A DNA stretch of 64,000 bases from Amphibacillus sediminis NBRC 103570 (GCF_001552275.1 NZ_BCQW01000009.1:52851-116850), one strand, 5' to 3'. Counted from the stretch's first letter, positions 1-12,928 are shown. The notes: a model not told the origin generated them from the sequence alone. Translations and numbers: made by a program.

Positions 1-2
1 TA

Positions 3-1589
3 CAAGATGCTCTTGATACTTCAAAGAAAGAGCTGGAAAAAATTAAAGAGAATGCTCGTCAAACACTTGGTGATGAGCATGCAGAAATTTTTTCAGCCCA
101 TCTACTTGTTTTAAGTGATCCTGAAATGATTACACCTATGACCGATAAGATCAAGAATGAAAGCGTTAATGCGGAAGCAGCACTTGATCAAGTAGCTAAC
201 ATGTTTATTGATATGTTTAAAGGCATGGATAATGAATACATGCGTGAGCGTGCTGCAGATATCCAAGATGTGACTAAGCGTGTCATGGCACACCTATTAA
301 AGGTATCGTTCCCAGATCCAGCATTAATTGATGAAGAAGTGGTCATTATTGCTGAGGATTTGACACCATCTGATACAGCACAATTAAATAAGCAATTCGT
401 TAAAGGGTTTACCACAAATATCGGAGGACGTACGTCTCACTCCGCTATCATGGCTCGCTCTTTAGAAATTCCTGCTGTTGTTGGAACAAAATCAGTTACA
501 GCTGAAATTAGTGATGGCGATTTAGTTGTTGTTGATGGTATTGACGGAGAGGTTATTGTTAACCCTAACGAAGATTTACTCGCTCAGTATAAAGAGAAAC
601 AAGCAGACTTTGCTAAACAAAAAGAAATCTGGGCTCAATTAAAAGACGAACCTACCGTTTCAAAAGATGGTAGCCATGTGGAGCTCGTAGCTAATATTGG
701 AACACCTGATGATGTTATTGGTGTATTAAACAATGGTGGCGAAGGTGTCGGTTTATACCGTACAGAGTTCTTATACATGGGTAACAGTGATTTTCCGACT
801 GAAGACCAGCAATTTGAGGCATATAAATCTGTTTTAGAGCAAATGGGTGATAAGCCTGTTGTCGTTCGTACATTAGATATCGGCGGCGATAAGGAACTTA
901 GCTACTTAGACTTACCTAAGGAAATGAATCCGTTTTTAGGCTTCCGCGCTGTGCGTCTTTGTCTAGAGCGTGATGATATCTTCCGAACTCAATTACGGGC
1001 GCTTCTACGTGCAAGTACTTACGGTAATCTTAAGATTATGTTCCCGATGATTGCGACATTAAATGAATTCCGTCAAGCAAAGGCTCTACTACTTGAAGAG
1101 AAAGAAAACCTAAAAGCTGAAGGCATTGACGTGTCTGACGATATCGAAATCGGTATCATGGTAGAAATTCCATCAACAGCCGTTATTGCACGTCAATTTG
1201 CTAAAGAGGTTGACTTCTTCAGTATTGGAACAAACGATTTAATTCAATACACCATGGCTGCAGACCGTATGAATGAACGTGTTTCATACTTATATCAACC
1301 ATACCATCCAGCAATTCTAAACCTGGTCAATAATGTGATTGAGGCAGCACACGCTGAAGGTAAATGGGCTGGTATGTGTGGCGAGATGGCTGGTGATTCA
1401 ATCGCTATTCCAATTCTACTTGGTCTTGGTCTTGATGAATTTAGTATGAGTGCAACATCAATCTTACCAGCACGTACACAAATCAAAGGTTTGTCTAAAG
1501 AAGAAATGGCTTCATATAAAGATCAGTTGTTAAGTATGTCTACTGCTGATGAAGTTGAAGCATTTATCCGTGAAAAAACAAATCAATAA
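3..1589 (+). CDS. ptsI: PTS enzyme I (phosphoenolpyruvate-protein phosphotransferase), 5' end outside the window
   Basis: Cytoplasmic first enzyme of the sugar phosphotransferase system; it takes phosphate from PEP and passes it to HPr. The frame is open from base 3, and 528 residues are present against about 570 for the family, so roughly 45 N-terminal residues lie upstream. The phosphohistidine motif [12 protein letters not shown] is seen near base 430, followed by the PEP-binding barrel with [19 protein letters not shown] and, near the end, the conserved Cys in MCGEMAG. An internal ATG at 126 is not the start. In relatives ptsH lies directly upstream. A terminator follows at once, so this is the last gene of its operon. 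It faces the glycolytic operon convergently. Confidence 0.97.
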   Translation, partial: QDALDTSKKELEKIKENARQTLGDEHAEIFSAHLLVLSDPEMITPMTDKIKNESVNAEAALDQVANMFIDMFKGMDNEYMRERAADIQDVTKRVMAHLLKVSFPDPALIDEEVVIIAEDLTPSDTAQLNKQFVKGFTTNIGGRTSHSAIMARSLEIPAVVGTKSVTAEISDGDLVVVDGIDGEVIVNPNEDLLAQYKEKQADFAKQKEIWAQLKDEPTVSKDGSHVELVANIGTPDDVIGVLNNGGEGVGLYRTEFLYMGNSDFPTEDQQFEAYKSVLEQMGDKPVVVRTLDIGGDKELSYLDLPKEMNPFLGFRAVRLCLERDDIFRTQLRALLRASTYGNLKIMFPMIATLNEFRQAKALLLEEKENLKAEGIDVSDDIEIGIMVEIPSTAVIARQFAKEVDFFSIGTNDLIQYTMAADRMNERVSYLYQPYHPAILNLVNNVIEAAHAEGKWAGMCGEMAGDSIAIPILLGLGLDEFSMSATSILPARTQIKGLSKEEMASYKDQLLSMSTADEVEAFIREKTNQ

Positions 1590-1594
1590 TTTTC

Positions 1595-1637
1595 AAGTCC
1601 TTTGTGTTGAAATTTGACGCAATAGGGCTTTTTTTTA
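1595..1637 (+). terminator. Intrinsic terminator of ptsI
   Basis: A 7-bp stem (AAGTCCT with AGGGCTT, one G-U pair) begins 5 nt after the ptsI stop and is followed by a run of T. Confidence 0.75.
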
Positions 1638-1990
1638 TTTAAAATTATATTACTATTAATCAGGCTCGGAACTCCAATATAGTTATGGGTTTCGCGGTTG
1701 ATTAGCAAGTATTTAGGATCGTTGAGTGCCGTTTTATATTCGACAAAGTCTTCGTTTTTCCCCACAGCACCCACAAGCAGTTGAAGGTATATACGTTAGG
1801 ACACCTTCAATATATTGGCAAGACATACAGTTCTTTTCCCCATCATAGAGAGCTCAGGTTTGATCTGGAGTATCGAGCAGTTTTTAACATCATGAGTGTA
1901 TGACAAGTACGTTTCCTTTATCAAGAGATAATGGAAAGGTGCTAGCCAATCGCTACTCAATTTCACAATTTCACAAACTCGTAACGTTAA
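1638..1990. other. Intergenic region with no clear gene
   Basis: About 350 bp between the ptsI and eno terminators. A minus-strand frame (about 1583-1774) reads as protein-like (it contains NDPKYLLINRETHNY) but has no ribosome binding site and runs through the ptsI terminator. It may be the remnant of a decayed gene. I recognise no family in it. Confidence 0.4.
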
Positions 1991-2031
1991 AAAACTCCTA
2001 ATCGGTGGCTTACATGCCGATTAGGAGTTTT
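1991..2031 (-). terminator. Intrinsic terminator of the glycolytic operon, after eno
   Basis: A perfect 15-bp inverted repeat (arms 1991-2005 and 2017-2031, 11-nt loop) lies just past the eno stop. Read on the minus strand it ends in TTTTTT. It could also act from the other side. Confidence 0.92.
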
Positions 2032-2038
2032 AAACTGC

Positions 2039-3379
<1,341 letters not shown>

Positions 3380-4914
3380 TTATTTAATTAATGATTGACC
3401 AGTCATTTCAGTTGGTTTGTCAACATTTAATAGATCAAGAAGTGTTGGCGCTAAATCACCTAGAATACCGCCATCACGTAACTCAATTCCCTCTTTAGTA
3501 ACAATAACGGGAACTGGATTTGTCGTATGAGCAGTCATAGGCTTGCCATCTGGAGTGATCACTTCATCTGAATTACCATGATCAGCGGTAATAATCGCTT
3601 GACCACCTTTTTCAATGATCTTATCTACAATCTTACCTAAACACTCATCAACAGCCTCAATGGCTTTAATCGTCGGCTCAAGCATCCCTGAGTGCCCAAC
3701 CATATCTGGATTGGCAAAGTTCAAAATAATCGCATTTTGATGACCTTGATCCAATTCCTCTAATAACGCATCTGTGACCTCGTAAGCACTCATTTCAGGT
3801 TTTAAGTCATATGTTGCCACCTTTGGTGAATTAATTAAAATGCGCTTTTCACCCTCAAATTCTTGCTCACGTCCACCACTCATAAAGAAGGTGACATGTG
3901 GATATTTTTCTGTTTCAGCAATACGAAGTTGGTTCAATCCGTTATTAGCCAAGACCTCACCGACAGTATTGATCAGTTCAGCTGGAGGAAAAGCAATCTT
4001 CCCATTAACTGTATCACTATACTTCATCATACAAACGAAGAAAATATCCTCTGGTGCTGCCTCGCCACGATTAAACTCAGAGAAATCGTTATTGGCGAAT
4101 GCTTGTGACATTTGAATGGCACGGTCTGGGCGGAAGTTAAAGAAGATGATAGCATCATCTGATTGTACCTTTGCCACCGGCTCGTCATTTTCGTCAACAA
4201 TAACGGTTGGTATGACAAACTCATCATAAATATCTTCAGCATATGCTGCATCGACAACTGCTAACGGATCCTTAGCTTTTGGTCCTTTCCCATATACCAT
4301 TGCGTCGTACGCTTTTTGAACACGATCCCAACGTTTGTCACGATCCATTGCATAGTAACGACCAGAAATGGTTGCAAATTGACCAACACCTAATTCATCC
4401 ATCTTAGCTTGCGCTGCCTTGATATATTGTTTAGCTGACTTTTGACCAACATCACGGCCATCCAAAAAGCCATGAACATACACGTTGTTAAGTCCTTTGT
4501 CTTTTGCTAATTTTAATAGGGCATATAAATGTTCAATATGGCTATGTACACCGCCATCTGATAACAAGCCGAAAATGTGTAATGCCTTATTTTTCGCTAA
4601 GGCATGTTCAACAGCATTAACTAATTGTTCATTTGTGAAAAAGTCGCCTTCACGAATGGATAGGTTCACACGGGTTAAACTTTGATAGACAATCCGTCCT
4701 GCTCCGATATTTAGATGACCAACCTCAGAATTACCCATTTGTCCATCGGGTAATCCGACTGCTTCACCTGAAGCAATTAATTGATTGTGTGGATAGCTAT
4801 TCCAATACCGATCAAAATTAGGCGTATTTGCTTGTTTAACCGCATTACCTTTTTCCTCATCACGAAGAGCAAAGCCATCTAATATAATTAAAGCTGCTAG
4901 TTTGTCTTGACTCA

Positions 4915-4915
<1 letters not shown>
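3380..4915 (-). CDS. gpmI: 2,3-bisphosphoglycerate-independent phosphoglycerate mutase
   Basis: Interconverts 3- and 2-phosphoglycerate using two Mn2+ ions, so its activity is sensitive to Mn2+ and pH. The 511 residues are family-typical. Motifs in order: [12 protein letters not shown] (metal Asp), [17 protein letters not shown] with the catalytic Ser, [51 protein letters not shown] and TADHGNSDE with the remaining metal ligands. Its ATG overlaps the tpiA stop by one base (TAATG), suggesting translational coupling. The ribosome binding site lies inside the tpiA 3' end. It belongs to the CggR-controlled glycolytic operon. In a sporeformer a pH-sensitive Mn2+-dependent mutase is what allows 3-PGA to accumulate in spores. 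Confidence 0.98.
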
Positions 4916-6899
<1,984 letters not shown>

Positions 6900-6931
6900 G
6901 TTATAATCCTCCATTTATCAAATTTACATAG

Positions 6932-6958
6932 AAAAACGGGAAGCGCGATCGCTCCCCG
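6932..6958 (-). terminator. Terminator-like hairpin between gap and pgk
   Basis: A 9-bp stem (arms 6937-6945 and 6950-6958, one G-U pair, 4-nt loop) precedes TTTTT on the minus strand. It is GC-rich against an AT-rich background. It would cut part of the transcription after gap, or protect the gap mRNA 3' end, giving gap more product than the downstream genes. Confidence 0.75.
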
Positions 6959-7002
6959 CTTTCCTGTGAATGCTATTGGACCTAGCTTATTATTGTTTTG
7001 AA

Positions 7003-8004
7003 TTATAATTTAGCAAAGTATTCTAAAGTACGAACCAATTGAGCTGTGTAAGACATTTCATTGTCATACCAAGCAACTGTTTTAACTAATTGCTTGTCAC
7101 CAACTGTCATTACTTTAGTTTGGGTTGCATCAAATAATGAACCGTAAGAAATTCCAATAATATCTGAAGAAACAATTTGATCTTCAGTGTATCCATAAGA
7201 CTCATTAGCAGCTTTTTCCATCGCTGCGTTTACTTGATCAGCAGTGACTTCTTTTTCAAGTACAGTCACAAGCTCAGTTAATGAACCTGTTGGTACTGGA
7301 ACACGTTGAGCCGCACCATCTAATTTACCTTGTAACTCAGGAATAACAAGTCCAATCGCCTTAGCAGCACCAGTTGTGTTAGGAACGATATTGCTAGCTG
7401 CCGCACGTGCACGACGGTAGTCACCTTTAGGGTGTGGCGCATCTAAAGTATTTTGGTCACCTGTATAGGCGTGGATTGTAGTCATAAGACCTTCAATGAC
7501 ACCAAATTCTTTGTGTAATGTATCAGCCATTGGTGCTAAGCAGTTTGTTGTACAAGAAGCACCAGAAATAACAGTTTCATTACCTGTTAACGTTTTGTGG
7601 TTAACATTGTAAACAATTGTTGGCACATCATTACCACCTGGAGCAGAAATAACAACACGTTTTGCGCCACCTTTAAGGTGAAGCTCTGCTTTTTCCTTAG
7701 AAGTAAAGAAACCTGTACATTCTAAAACAATCTCAACTCCTAAGTCAGCCCAAGGTAATTCTGCAGGATTACTGTTTGAAAGGATTTTAACATCCTTACC
7801 ATTTACTGTGAAATAACCTTCTTTAACGTCAACATCGCCATCAAAACGACCTTGAGTTGTATCATATTTTAATAAATGAGCAAGCATGTTAGCATCAGTT
7901 AAGTCGTTGATTGCAACCACTTCGATCCCTTCTACTTGTTGAATACGACGGAAAGCTAAGCGGCCGATACGACCAAAACCATTGATACCTACTTTTACAG
8001 TCAT
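7003..8004 (-). CDS. gap: Glyceraldehyde-3-phosphate dehydrogenase, glycolytic NAD type
   Basis: Oxidises glyceraldehyde 3-phosphate to 1,3-bisphosphoglycerate with NAD+. It has 333 residues with the Rossmann start [16 protein letters not shown] and the active-site Cys in [36 protein letters not shown] carries the Asp typical of NAD specificity, and the C-terminal [11 protein letters not shown] is conserved. The ribosome binding site is AAGGAGG. The placement 31 bp after cggR and the NAD-type sequence identify the glycolytic GapA, not the gluconeogenic GapB. Confidence 0.98.
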   Translation of the reverse strand: MTVKVGINGFGRIGRLAFRRIQQVEGIEVVAINDLTDANMLAHLLKYDTTQGRFDGDVDVKEGYFTVNGKDVKILSNSNPAELPWADLGVEIVLECTGFFTSKEKAELHLKGGAKRVVISAPGGNDVPTIVYNVNHKTLTGNETVISGASCTTNCLAPMADTLHKEFGVIEGLMTTIHAYTGDQNTLDAPHPKGDYRRARAAASNIVPNTTGAAKAIGLVIPELQGKLDGAAQRVPVPTGSLTELVTVLEKEVTADQVNAAMEKAANESYGYTEDQIVSSDIIGISYGSLFDATQTKVMTVGDKQLVKTVAWYDNEMSYTAQLVRTLEYFAKL

Positions 8005-8035
8005 TCTTGTTTCCTCCTTGTATTATGCTTTTTAT

Positions 8036-9067
8036 TTATCTAAAGGGAAATCCCTTTATTAATGCCTTAGCAGCCCCCTCATCAGTAATGAGGACATTGC
8101 TTTTTCCTTGTCTAAAATAAGAGGCTATAGCAGCTGCCTTAGATTCACCACCGGCAATGGCGATTACCGTTTTAATCTTAGACAGTTCCTCTAATTGCAT
8201 ACCGACAGTTCGAACTTTATAGACAACTTGACCTAACCGATCAAAGTAATAACCAAATGCCTCACTTACTGCGTTACCCGAACTAAGCTTTGCCAAAACA
8301 TGATCTGACGTTTTTCGCCGCTTTGCCATTGTTAGAGCATCTCCAATACCGTGCATAACAATATCAGCCTGTCTAATGATTTGCAAAACGTCTTTAACGC
8401 CTGGCTCATGGATGATCGAGTGGTAAGTCTCTTCACTAAGCGGATCAGGAACATAGAGTAAGCGATAGTTACTTTTGATCTTTTTTGCCATTTCAGCACA
8501 AATTGTGTTTGCTTGATTTTCTACCCGTTCACCTAGTCCACCTCGTGCTGGGACAAATAGGCAATTGGCTACATTAGGCAATGGTTGGATCATCTCAGCA
8601 ACGGTTGCCATGGTAGTCCCACCTGTAACAGCAATCGTCTGATTTGATTTCAATTGAGTACGCAAAAACTCACTAGCCCGACGACCTAAATCAAGCTTAA
8701 CCCAGTCCTGACTATCACTATCTCCAGGTGTAATTATAACATGGTCAAGTTTTAATGTCTGCTTGATTTGTTCTTCTAATACACGAAATCCATTAACTTC
8801 TTCAATATAAGGTGTTAATTCGGAAAGGACTTCTTTACCAGAAGGGGTTAATGAGACACCTTTTGTACTCACTGAGAGCAAGCCTTGTTGCGTTAAAAAA
8901 TCTAGCTCTGTTCGAACAATTCGTTCTTTTAATGCAATTTGTTCTGCTAAGCTTCGTCGTCCAATTGGCTCAAGCAATTGGATTGTGTGAAGGATGCGAT
9001 AACGTCTTTGCATGGCTTTTAATAAATCAGGGCATAATAATTTTTGCAAGTCAATCAGCGTAGGCAT
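8036..9067 (-). CDS. cggR: Central glycolytic genes regulator (SorC/DeoR-type repressor)
   Basis: Transcriptional repressor of the glycolytic operon, released by fructose 1,6-bisphosphate in B. subtilis. The 343 residues comprise an N-terminal winged helix (RYRILHTIQLLEPIGRRSLAEQI) and a C-terminal sugar-binding domain with VTGGTTMATVAEMI, IVMHGIGDALTMA and VIAIAGGESKAAAI. GGAAGGAAG precedes the ATG. It is the first gene of the operon and probably represses itself through the operator at 9097-9132. Confidence 0.96.
   Translation of the reverse strand: MPTLIDLQKLLCPDLLKAMQRRYRILHTIQLLEPIGRRSLAEQIALKERIVRTELDFLTQQGLLSVSTKGVSLTPSGKEVLSELTPYIEEVNGFRVLEEQIKQTLKLDHVIITPGDSDSQDWVKLDLGRRASEFLRTQLKSNQTIAVTGGTTMATVAEMIQPLPNVANCLFVPARGGLGERVENQANTICAEMAKKIKSNYRLLYVPDPLSEETYHSIIHEPGVKDVLQIIRQADIVMHGIGDALTMAKRRKTSDHVLAKLSSGNAVSEAFGYYFDRLGQVVYKVRTVGMQLEELSKIKTVIAIAGGESKAAAIASYFRQGKSNVLITDEGAAKALIKGFPFR
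8042..8057 (-). other. Stem-loop at the cggR 3' end, candidate mRNA processing site
   Basis: AAAGGGA pairs with TCCCTTT across the last codons of cggR. In B. subtilis the cggR-gapA mRNA is cut near the end of cggR and a hairpin protects the gapA message. The same position of a hairpin here suggests the same processing, but cleavage itself cannot be seen in sequence. Confidence 0.5.
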
Positions 9068-9096
9068 GATTTATCTTCCTTCCCTTCAATTCCCGG

Positions 9097-9132
9097 GATA
9101 AATTCTATCCCGCCATGACACAATCCGTCCCA
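9097..9132 (-). promoter_or_regulatory. CggR operator
   Basis: Read on the minus strand the site is TGGGAC-N6-TGTC-N4-CGGGAT-N6-TATC. The B. subtilis CggR operator is CGGGAC-N6-TGTC-N4-CGGGAC-N6-TGTC, so 17 of 20 fixed positions match with exact spacing. It lies about 25 nt downstream of the expected transcription start, as in B. subtilis. Confidence 0.88.
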
Positions 9133-9162
9133 CATACGACAAAAAATTTTTCTTACACTCTC

Positions 9163-9191
9163 ATTTTAGCAGAAGCTAGTTGATTGCTCAA
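9163..9191 (-). promoter_or_regulatory. Sigma-A promoter of cggR-gap-pgk-tpiA-gpmI-eno
   Basis: The -35 is TTGAGC (9186-9191) and the -10 is TAAAAT (9163-9168), with a 17-bp spacer. The promoter sits just upstream of the CggR operator. Confidence 0.8.
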
Positions 9192-9261
9192 GCTATTTAT
9201 TTCTGTCGATATTCAACTTTTGTAGAGAGAGAAAAGAAGTGGATAACTGCTTGTTTTCCCT

Positions 9262-9513
9262 GATAAAGTGAAACTTCGTTCAGGGGTTCGACGCATTGGA
9301 TGTGCTCGTGCAGACGTTGCAACACGATGTCGCGAACTTAGTCAGCTTCCTCTCTCCTCCACTAAACGTTAGTTAAAACCAATCGGGCCGTTACTAGCTG
9401 TTTGATCTCCCACTTAGACTGACGTGTTCCCTTATTGCTTGAAAGTGGGAGTCAAACAAAAGACCTTCGATGGGGCGAGTAATCGCAGCCCCAGCCAGTT
9501 ACACTGCGATAAA
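9262..9513 (+). repeat. Dispersed structured intergenic repeat, copy A
   Basis: About 252 bp, starting GATAAAGTGAAACTTCG and ending CTGCGATAAA, lying between the cggR promoter and the ldh stop codon (it ends 3 bp before it). It is similar along its length to copies at 35631, 46921 and 59051. The first long stem is partly degraded here, while the CTCCCACTT/AAGTGGGAG and ATCGCAG/CTGCGAT stems are intact. No ORF is conserved. Confidence 0.85.
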
Positions 9514-9516
9514 TAG

Positions 9517-10479
9517 TTAGGTCTGTAAAGCTTTATTGACCATTTCCTTCAATATCTCTGCTGACTTATTTAACTGCTCTTGCTCACGATCCGATAATTG
9601 CAGCTGAATAATTTCTCGTACACCAGAAGCATTTACAATTGCAGGGATCCCTAAGAAAATTCCGTTTAAACCATATTCTCCTTCAAATAAGGTTGATATC
9701 GTCAGAATGGAGTTTTCATTGTATAAAATAGCTTTTGTCAATCGTGCCAATCCCATCCCAATCCCATAATGTGTCGCTCCTTTTCGTTCAATAATATCAT
9801 AGGCAGCATCTCTCACGTTTTCAAATGTTTGTTGCATATCTTGATCTTGATAATAATTATCTATTTTGCCATATACATTAAGTGGCAATCCTCCGATTTG
9901 AACATGACTCCAAACTGGCAACTCAGAATCACCATGCTCTCCAATAATATAGGCATGAACATTGCGAGAATCAACTTGGAAATATTCACTTAGTAAGTAT
10001 CGGAAACGCGCCGTATCTAATATCGTACCAGAACCAATAACACGCTCCTTTGGTAATCCTGATGCCTGATAAACGACCTGAGTTAAGACATCGACCGGAT
10101 TTGTTGCCACTAATAATATCCCATTAAAACCAGTCCTCATAATGTGTTCAACGATATTTTGCATAACTTTTGTATTCTTCGTCACCAAATCTAAGCGTGT
10201 TTCTCCTTGCTCTTGGTTTGCACCTGCTGTAATCACAACGAGATCTGCATCTCTACACTCATCATAGTGACCTGCTCTAATCTTCATAGGTGAACCAAAA
10301 GGCATACCATGATTTAAATCTCGTGCTTCGCCATCGGCCCGATCGTGATTTAAATCGATTAAAACCATTTCATTCACAATCCCTTGATTTAAAAGTGCGT
10401 AAGCATAACTTGATCCAACTAAGCCTACCCCAATAATCACGACCTTACGTGTTTTGGTATTGTTATGTAGCTCTGCCAT
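9517..10479 (-). CDS. ldh: L-lactate dehydrogenase
   Basis: Reduces pyruvate to L-lactate and regenerates NAD+, a fermentative end step; the family is usually tetrameric and often activated by fructose bisphosphate. The length is 320 residues. Motifs: the Rossmann start VVIIGVGLVGSSYAYALL, the NAD-selecting Asp in VLIDLNHDRADGEA, the mobile loop GANQEQGETRLDL with the Gln (not Arg) that marks LDH over malate dehydrogenase, and the catalytic His in IIGEHGDSELPVW. AAGGGAG is 9 nt from the ATG at 10479 but only 3 nt from the ATG at 10485, so I chose 10479. It is monocistronic, and I saw no clear Rex site upstream. Confidence 0.96.
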   Translation of the reverse strand: MAELHNNTKTRKVVIIGVGLVGSSYAYALLNQGIVNEMVLIDLNHDRADGEARDLNHGMPFGSPMKIRAGHYDECRDADLVVITAGANQEQGETRLDLVTKNTKVMQNIVEHIMRTGFNGILLVATNPVDVLTQVVYQASGLPKERVIGSGTILDTARFRYLLSEYFQVDSRNVHAYIIGEHGDSELPVWSHVQIGGLPLNVYGKIDNYYQDQDMQQTFENVRDAAYDIIERKGATHYGIGMGLARLTKAILYNENSILTISTLFEGEYGLNGIFLGIPAIVNASGVREIIQLQLSDREQEQLNKSAEILKEMVNKALQT

Positions 10480-10650
10480 AATCATTCACTCCCTTTACTC
10501 AATGTAATTAAAATGCTGACCTATCTTATCGGAGATATCTTAGATTTGGTGACATTCTGATCCAGCTCTTATCGTTACAATACCCGCTATTCAGTATAAT
10601 TATGTCTATATTTAGTGATTTGTCTCCAAAATCGAATCCATAGCCATAAT

Positions 10651-10679
10651 AAAAGGTGTCCACTTCTGAGGTGGACACC
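10651..10679 (-). terminator. Terminator of the small membrane protein gene at 10687
   Basis: A 9-bp perfect stem GGTGTCCAC/GTGGACACC (10655-10663 and 10671-10679), followed on the minus strand by TTTTA. Confidence 0.8.
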
Positions 10680-10686
10680 AGATTTG

Positions 10687-10887
10687 TTAACTGACCTTTC
10701 GTTGGCGTAAATATTTATTTGTTAGTTTATTAAAATCAATTTTTATATTCAATAAATATGCAAAGTAACCGACACTGATAATATTGGCTACGTGCTGCCA
10801 AACTGGCGAAAAGTCGAAAATATCTTGTAGGGCATGTGTTTCCCATACTACTAATAATGATAAACAAACCCAGTAGATATATTTCAT
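10687..10887 (-). CDS. Small membrane protein, unknown
   Basis: 66 residues, preceded by GGGGGTG 5 nt before the ATG and followed by a good terminator, which together support a real gene. Residues 1-15 and about 29-47 are hydrophobic, suggesting two short membrane segments or one segment plus an amphipathic helix, and the tail is basic (TNKYLRQRKVS). I do not recognise the family. It lies between ldh and mgtE on the same strand but has its own terminator. Confidence 0.6.
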   Translation of the reverse strand: MKYIYWVCLSLLVVWETHALQDIFDFSPVWQHVANIISVGYFAYLLNIKIDFNKLTNKYLRQRKVS

Positions 10888-10983
10888 TGTGTCACCCCCA
10901 CACCCCTATAATAAACAGATGTCTGTTAGCCTATTATAACCTAAATTGTTTAAAAAGGAAATATAGCAGGTAATCGTATCTCC

Positions 10984-12342
10984 TTACAAGTAAGAAAGTA
11001 GGTGTGTAGCAATTGTAAAATATATCGATAAGCCTAAAATATCGTTAATAGTCGTAATAAACGGACCTGAGGCAATTGCCGGATCAAGATTTATTTTATT
11101 AATAATTACCGGTATGACTGATCCAACAATAGCCGATACACTTAATGTCAACAATAATGATACGGCTACAATCACTGATAACATAAAGTTACCATATAAG
11201 ATTGGTATAACAACAAAAAGAAAAAGTGCTGTGGAAACGCCGAGTAGTAGCCCTGTAAAAAACTCGCGCTTCACCGCATGGAGCAGGCCTTTCTTGGCAA
11301 ACGTATCAGTGGCTATTGCTCGTACAACAACAGCTAACGATTGTGTCCCGACATTTCCTGCAGAATCCATAATTAATGGGATGAACACAGCTAATAAAAC
11401 AACCTCTTCTAACGCTTGTTCAAACTGTCTAATAATACTACCGGTAATTAAACCAAATATAAGTAGCAAAATAATCCATGGAGCCCGTTTACGTGCTGCT
11501 TTGAAGGAACTAATATTAATATCCATACCCCCATTAGCAGCCGTAAATTCATCAAAATCTTCAGCGACCTCTTCGTCCATGACATCCATCACATCATCAA
11601 CTGTAATTATACCTGTTAGTATATTATCTTTTGTGACAACTGGTACAGCCAAAAAATCGTAGCGTTTCATAACTTTAGCGACATCCTCTTGATCCATACT
11701 GGTTGTGACAGTAACAAGGTCTGTTCTCATAATATTTTCAACCGTTTCAAATACTGGCGCTACTATTAAATCTCGTAGTGATAATACCCCAACCAGACGT
11801 GATTGCTGATCTAGCACATAAAGATAATAGATTGTTTCGGCATTTGGGGCTTTGAAACGTAAATTATCAATAACGTCACCCGCTTTATCGGTAGTGTGGA
11901 CAGCCATAAATTCTTTGGCCATAATCCCACCAGCGGTTTCTAGTGGATAACTTAATAACTCCCGGATCACCATCGCCCGTTTTTTATCCATAGCGTTTAA
12001 AAGTCTCGTAACATCCTGTTTTTCTTGATTTGCTAAAAAATCGGTGATTTCATCTGTTGGAAGAGTATTTAACAAAGCAACTAAGTCTTTATGATCTAAT
12101 TCAAAGATCACCTGTTTTTGCTTTTCAGGTTCTAAACCTTCAAACACCGGAGCAAATTCCTCGGCTGAAATCATTTGATAAAGACGCTTTCTTAAAGGCT
12201 GATTTAATTGTACAAAAATACTAATTTGATTCGTTGGGTGTATCGAAAGAAATAATTCTCGAAATTCCTCTGTTTGATTATCTTTGATATATTTTAAAAT
12301 CTCTAAAGCATAGTTTTCGTAATTAAGTTTTTCCTTCACCAT
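10984..12342 (-). CDS. mgtE: Magnesium transporter MgtE
   Basis: Mg2+ channel/transporter of the cytoplasmic membrane, gated by intracellular Mg2+. The 452 residues show the family layout: an N-terminal helical superhelix domain (about 1-130), a tandem CBS pair (about 135-260, with VLSLRDLIVAP and GIITVDDVMDVMDEE), a plug helix, then five membrane helices (about 285-452). The pore motif PLIMDSAGNVGTQS is present. The start has GGAGG 8 nt upstream. Expression should be switched by the M-box leader at 12755-12912, which turns transcription off at high Mg2+. A short overlapping ORF precedes it (12323-12442). Confidence 0.96.
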   Translation of the reverse strand: MVKEKLNYENYALEILKYIKDNQTEEFRELFLSIHPTNQISIFVQLNQPLRKRLYQMISAEEFAPVFEGLEPEKQKQVIFELDHKDLVALLNTLPTDEITDFLANQEKQDVTRLLNAMDKKRAMVIRELLSYPLETAGGIMAKEFMAVHTTDKAGDVIDNLRFKAPNAETIYYLYVLDQQSRLVGVLSLRDLIVAPVFETVENIMRTDLVTVTTSMDQEDVAKVMKRYDFLAVPVVTKDNILTGIITVDDVMDVMDEEVAEDFDEFTAANGGMDINISSFKAARKRAPWIILLLIFGLITGSIIRQFEQALEEVVLLAVFIPLIMDSAGNVGTQSLAVVVRAIATDTFAKKGLLHAVKREFFTGLLLGVSTALFLFVVIPILYGNFMLSVIVAVSLLLTLSVSAIVGSVIPVIINKINLDPAIASGPFITTINDILGLSIYFTIATHLLSYL

Positions 12343-12442
12343 ATATTGATCCTCCTTCTAAGCTACCTGGTGATACAGATGAGCTCATTATCCGTTGTTT
12401 ACTTTTCCTATAACATGAATCAGAATCCTGACTCCTCATCAT
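12323..12442 (-). CDS. Candidate leader peptide overlapping the mgtE start
   Basis: 39 codons with a strong ribosome binding site, AAAGGGGGG, 4 nt before a first ATG and 7 nt before a second in-frame ATG. It is Ser-rich (MSSSVSPGS) and hydrophilic. Its stop lies 20 bp inside mgtE in another frame, and its codons cover the mgtE ribosome binding site. Translation of it could therefore affect mgtE initiation. No homologue is known to me. It could be chance, but the ribosome binding site is better than most in the window. Confidence 0.45.
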   Translation of the reverse strand: MMRSQDSDSCYRKSKQRIMSSSVSPGSLEGGSIYGEGKT

Positions 12443-12467
12443 GTATCCCCCCTTTCAGATCAATGAG

Positions 12468-12504
12468 TTATAAGAATTTATCTAACAGATAAAATTCTCA
12501 TAAC
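12468..12504 (-). other. Hairpin in the mgtE leader
   Basis: A long imperfect AT-rich stem (about 16 bp, one bulge) just upstream of the leader-peptide ribosome binding site. It has no T tract, so it is not a terminator. It may affect mRNA stability or access to the leader ORF. Confidence 0.4.
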
Positions 12505-12681
12505 ATTATGGTTTTTTTGATAAACTGATTCCTCTCTGCAAAGGTCGATAAAGGCCCCTTATCCTAACAGCAATAGACAGCTTTTAGGATTGCACTTTTG
12601 ACGCTTGTCTATCCATTTAAATTCCTTGAGCATCCTTAATCCATCATCAAAAATCCTACGGAAAAAAGCATCTGATTTTTC

Positions 12682-12726
12682 TAAAAAAAACCAAAAACGC
12701 CCACCTCTAATAATGAAGGTGAGCGT
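12682..12726 (-). terminator. M-box expression-platform terminator
   Basis: A 10-bp stem (12697-12706 with 12717-12726, one G-U pair) followed on the minus strand by TTTTTGG and eight T. It is placed directly after the M-box aptamer, as expected for Mg2+-dependent termination. Confidence 0.85.
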
Positions 12727-12754
12727 AAAAAGCGCAACTTTAACAAACCAATGC

Positions 12755-12912
12755 CTCCATTCGTAGAGCTTTAGCACTGTGCGGCATAGGATAAACCAGC
12801 TACATTAAAAACTACCTTAATTCGATAGTTCCTGTTGACCCATTGGCGTCTTTAGACGTTTTTGGGCAGCAGCGTATCTCCAGCACAGGAGCCTCACCTA
12901 ACGAGGTTTCAT
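12755..12912 (-). ncRNA. M-box (ykoK) magnesium riboswitch
   Basis: The minus strand carries the conserved M-box blocks in order: GTTAGGTGAGGCTCCTGT, GGAGATACGCTGCTGCC, AAAGACGCCAATGGGTCAAC, TTAATGTAGCTGG, CCTATGCCGCACAGTGC and TAAAGCTCTACGA. These are the Mg2+-binding core of the ykoK leader. It is followed by a terminator and then by mgtE, the usual target. At high Mg2+ the aptamer folds and termination is favoured. Confidence 0.96.
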
Positions 12913-12928
12913 TCAATTATCACTAATA

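Noticed and set aside
1583..1774. Minus-strand protein-like frame as a transposase remnant
   Set aside because: No transposase motif, no inverted repeats and no ribosome binding site; left as unexplained intergenic sequence.
10486..10650. Rex operator upstream of ldh
   Set aside because: I searched for TTGTGA-type inverted repeats and found none convincing.
12559..12777. Minus-strand ORF of 72 codons
   Set aside because: It lies across the M-box 3' end and its terminator; the RNA structure explains the sequence and there is no ribosome binding site.
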